Positions 60,265 to 64,000 of a stretch of 64,000 nt of DNA are shown here, in pieces. The DNA lies in assembly GCA_013397795.1 (NCBI GenBank), contig VZTJ01004776.1:7967-71966 (forward strand). The letters are read 5' to 3'. How positions within the stretch are numbered: the stretch's first letter is position 1; every line of letters begins with the position of its first letter. The position numbers and the translations under genes were made by a program. The notes below the pieces were generated by a model. That model had not been told where the DNA came from, searched no databases, and worked only from the letters and a program-made list of their open reading frames with translations. This DNA is from Orthonyx spaldingii. Lineage: Eukaryota; Chordata; Aves; Passeriformes; Orthonychidae.

Positions 60265-63200
60265 CTACACATGGATGTTGTTCCCACCATTTCCTGCTCC
60301 CGCATCAATGCCATCTGACTGGGAAGAAGATGGCCGGGAGTTCCTGGAACGAGGTTGGCCATTCAGTCCAAGGGGTGTTCCCAGCCGATGGCTCATTTGG
60401 GAGGCTGTGTCATCCGACTCCCAGCGCTCCAGTTCCTCTTGCACCAGCCGCTCCATTTGTTCCCTGTGGATTTCATTGTCCCGGCCCAGTCTTTCATCCT
60501 AAGCATATTAAAAGACACAAGCTGGACGTGCAGCTTCCGAACTGCAGTCTAAGCAAAACCCTATACAATCACAGGAAATTCTTATGCCACTCAAGTACTT
60601 CCATAGGCTAATGGGGAAACAGCTCCCACAGCAAACTGTTTTATTTCCAATGATGAAATGCCCAGGTTGCCACCTAGAAAAGCACAACTTGTATTCCACC
60701 TGACAGATCTTAGCATCCACAGAAATAACACGTTTCTCCCACTGGCCACCTCCAAAGGGCCCTCAAGAAAGAGAGGGTGAAAGTGGAGGCAGTAGAAGTC
60801 AGGTAACCCTGGTGACAAAAGTGCTCCCACCTGCCACACACAGTCCCACAAGCAAAAAAGGAGAATAAGAGCAGGTTGGGCCTGCTGTACTGAATCCTCT
60901 AAAATCTAACAGACTAATCCACAAAAAATATGGTATTAATCCCAAAGGACACCAAGGGATGGAGGAGCTGCTTCAGCAACTACTGAACACCACTGCTGTC
61001 CAGATCATGGGTTTAAATGGTGAAACAGGCCTGCCGTAAGACATATTGTTGTATCTGAAATTTGGATCATGTTCCCAAAATTTCATATTTTAAATTCCAT
61101 GCTTTCCTAACACCTAACTGAAATCCCTCGCCCACTGCCAAAGCACCTACCTCCTCTCTACCACCACTCCTTCAATCCTGCCAAGCCAAGCGGTAGGAAG
61201 AAGTGCCCACAGCAAAGAAAACCTGCAGGTTGTGACTAGACCACAGAGAGTGGGTTTCTTACCTCTGTCACTCCACCTAACAGCCTTCCCAACACATCTC
61301 TCCTTTTTAGCTTGGCCCTTTCCATGGCTTCCAGCTTCACGATAACAGCATCGATCTTGGAGACAATACTGCCAATGGAATGCTCCATGCGATCCACTCG
61401 CCTCATGAGTCTGAGGGCAAAAGGTGGGAGCTTCAGTGACTTGGACATTGCCCAGTCAGCACTGTTCTAGCATGTCAACACACAGAGCAGATAAGAATGA
61501 GACACTGCTGTCATCCAAGCACGCCTTTGACTTCCCTCAAACCAGTCCTACCATCCAGGAGGGAAAAGGTACACCAGAGCAAGAAGATAAAATGGGCAAA
61601 GCACATGGGGGAAAAAAAGTACATCTTGTACTCTGCTTTCACTGCTCTCAGGGCATCATCATGAAAATTTGTTGGTTCCAGTTACACAATTCTTTATTCA
61701 GCTAATGTTGCTATAATTAATTAATATGGAGATCTATAATTTCAGACAAAATACACCCAAGTAACTTAATCTTATTAAAAGAACAGCTGAAGTTCTCACT
61801 GAACCTAAAATAAACTCAAGGTTTTACTCTTTAGAAAACCAGAAATGTCTTTTCTGGCATTGTTGTAACATGATCCTTTTCTCTGACTTTTCAATGATGA
61901 GGTTTTAAGGATGGGGGTTTTGTTGCTGAGTTTTTTGGGTTTTCTTGTTTGTTTGTTTGTTCTGATTTTCTATTTTCTAACCGATTTCCATTAGGCTCTT
62001 TAAGGCACTTCCACTTCAGACATTATTTGAAAACTACTAAAAGGAGCAGCTTATGCACCACAAAATCATAACACTTGCTTTTATTAATAATTTGATTAAT
62101 ATCAAGGAGAGAATATTATATAACCAAAAGAAGAAAACCCACAATGAAAGAAAACCAACCAAAACTCAACATGCAGGTTTTTCCCCCTCTGAAGGATAAA
62201 CTTACACTTGGAACTCTTCATAAGAAACCCCACTAGAGCTGCTGCCCCTCCTCCTGGAGCTGTGTCCGCTGTCTTCATCCTCATCCTCCTCAGAGTCGTC
62301 CAGGCTTCGGGGAAAGCTGCGACTGCTCAGAGGACGTGGCAGAGAGCTCCTATCCAGGTCCAGATCCTCCTTTGTGAAAACACAAGCCAGAGAGAGAGAC
62401 AGGGAGGGAGAGAGAGAGAAAATATAAAAACTTTCACCTGTACATGTGGCATGGTGGTGTCAAGGTCAAAGAGCCTCTATCAGCTCCCCTGTGCCTTTTT
62501 ACAGTTCTGCTCAGACAGCCAGGAGTGACAGCAAAAGTGAAGGGAGACAAAAGGATTCTTCTAAGACAGCAAACCAGCATAGGGAGCAGACTGGCAGACA
62601 GTGCTGGTGGAACACCACTCCTAACGCAGAGCTCACCCTCTCTTTCTCCAGGTCATCTCTCATCTGCTGATATTCATGCTCTGTCAATTCCTGGTCCCCA
62701 TCCTGGTCATATTTGGTAAATATTGCTTCAATCTCTGCATCTGTGTGCCCCTTCCTGAAAAGGCAGTAAAAGCAGTTCCTTTACTTTCCATTTTTCAGAT
62801 GCTGAAAGAACTGTGTGTATTAGAAAACACCTCACTTCAGACAGACTTTCATCCCCAAGACAAAGACATCCCAGCATTGCCTACAAATTCACAACACTGA
62901 TAAAAACCCCTCAGTCCCCACCTTCCATTAGTTAAAGCACTAATCTTCCCTACGCTGAACCTTTCTCCTTCGTAACTCCTTTCTATATCTCCTTGATTTG
63001 TACCCTTGCCTTGGACTCCTGACTGTCCACAAACTCCTGAAATGGTCTGACAGAAACATTACCGTTTCCTCAAAGGCATTAGGTCTCTGCTTCTTCAGAG
63101 ATTTCTGTGTTTTTCTCCCCAGAACACAGAAATTCAAGGAGGCTGGGCCCCAGAGCTTCAAACCCTTCCTCTGATGTGGCATGCCAACACCAACCATAGT

Positions 63201-63868
63201 GCAGAGAAAAATATTCTGCTGTGTGTCTTTATTCACATTAGTGTACTTTTGTTAGAGGAAAATCACATCAAAAAGTTAACATCACATGTCTTTGGGGACA
63301 CTATTCAAGGTTGGAAGTAACAACTCCCTTACCCTTTGAGATCTTGCCGGAGTTCATCAAAATTGAGTTTTCCTCCACCTTGTCTCAGACTTTCTGAAAT
63401 GTCATCAACAGTAGTTTTCTTCAATTTAAGTTTGATCATGGCTTTGTTGTAGCCCTAAAAGAGAAAGTGAAATTTTGTTGTTCCTCATGAAATGAGATTT
63501 CTAATATCTTTTTTGATTACAAAAGTCAGCTACTGTACACTCTCATTCAGTATGTTCAGTGTGATCATTCAAAGCAAAGTTTCAGATGACTGAAATACAT
63601 TGTGATGGGAAGTTTTCACTCATTTAATTTACACACAGCTTAATTCATTTTAACTGAGAGGTGTACTCTCACCAGCTGCTGCCAGCTTTACTTTGTACAG
63701 TTTATACAGTATTTTCTGAAATAAGTTCAGATGTGAGGAATAAGATGTCAAACAAAACATTACATTTACCTTCCTGATAAGGTCAGACAGTTCCATTTCT
63801 GCTTTCTGTTGTGCCATATCCGATTTGACTTCAGAGTAGGTATCATTGATAATGGCCAAAAACATGTT
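60265..63868 (-). CDS. PKD2: Polycystin-2, C-terminal six exons (partial)
   Basis: Minus-strand exons 63770-63868, 63333-63454, 62637-62754, 62206-62369, 61263-61410 and 60265-60498 join in phase and give the last 294 residues of polycystin-2, a non-selective cation channel of cilia and ER. The first exon carries the end of pore helix S6 (NMFLAIINDTYSEVKSDMAQ). An EF-hand follows, with loop DQDGDQELTEHE in the 62637-62754 exon. Next come the acidic serine cluster DDSEEDEDEDSGHSS, a known CK2-type phosphorylation region in the human protein, and the coiled coil RRVDRMEHSIGSIVSKIDAV used for trimer assembly. The tail ends PSSSQSDGIDAG...NNIHV. Agreement with human polycystin-2 is near complete in the EF-hand and coiled coil. 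The channel domain lies right of the window. Stop and splice sites look intact, and the gene converges on ABCG2. Confidence 0.96.
61943..61961. repeat. Short (TTTG)n run in PKD2 intron
   Basis: Four TTTG/TGTT units inside a PKD2 intron. Confidence 0.8.
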
Positions 63869-64000
63869 CTGTTCGTAAGAGAAAACAAAAATTCTGAAAT
63901 CTGAAATTTCAACAAGACTGAGCCCTACTGCTCCTATGACCTTCTTGTGCAGACCTATATATAGATTTTGTTTTAAAAGGCCAGAAGAAAATGGTGGTCT
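63869..64000 (-). other. PKD2: PKD2 intron continuing beyond the window
   Basis: The minus-strand acceptor (ACGAACAG) ends at 63869. The remaining bases to the window edge show no exon. Confidence 0.8.

Overview
The window is vertebrate nuclear DNA, almost certainly from a bird and perhaps a songbird. The basis is compact multi-exon genes with long introns, several CR1 LINE 3' ends carrying the bird-typical terminal ATTCTATG-like repeats, avian-style solo retroviral LTRs, and the gene order COQ2 - PLAC8 - PLAC8-like - ABCG2 - ABCG2 remnant - PKD2. I see no prokaryotic-style operon, CRISPR array or tRNA.

Layout. At 1-1170 lies the last intron, last coding exon and 3' end of COQ2 (+). A mostly non-coding stretch follows with LTRs (3.0-3.5 kb and 13.9-14.2 kb) and CR1 copies (4.7 and 8.3 kb). 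Two tandem PLAC8 genes (+) sit at 11.5-13.0 kb and 17.0-18.2 kb. The first is intact (114 aa). The second has a frame-breaking deletion in its last large coding exon and a damaged final splice acceptor. From 18.2 to 33.6 kb I find no recognisable gene, only CR1 copies, a third LTR candidate at 23.2 kb and two CpG-enriched patches. ABCG2 (+) occupies 33.6-48.1 kb. All 15 coding exons can be joined in frame into a 663-residue half-transporter. Its first coding intron holds a CpG-rich LTR of about 1 kb in antisense orientation. Downstream, 52.5-57.2 kb carries remains of a tandem ABCG2 duplicate: relics of its last two exons with a poly(A) signal, plus a 428-base block that differs at one base from ABCG2 intron sequence. 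The right end holds the last six coding exons of PKD2 on the minus strand (60.3-63.9 kb), convergent with ABCG2, with a probable long 3' UTR reaching to about 57.7 kb.

The genes are unrelated in function: COQ2 in ubiquinone synthesis, PLAC8 as a small cysteine-rich protein, ABCG2 in xenobiotic, urate and porphyrin efflux, and PKD2 as a cation channel. They share synteny rather than a pathway. The most notable signals are the ABCG2 duplicate relic with an in-frame alternative terminal exon, the near-identical repeat pair in otherwise diverged sequence, a GC-AG intron in ABCG2, the loss of the dimer-linking cysteine in ABCG2, a PLAC8 stop codon that straddles an intron, and an unexplained coding-like ORF beside a CR1 at 22.9-23.2 kb. 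I did not find a wholly new system.

Limits: exon joins were made by eye from splice consensus, reading phase and remembered family sequences. No alignment or database search was run.
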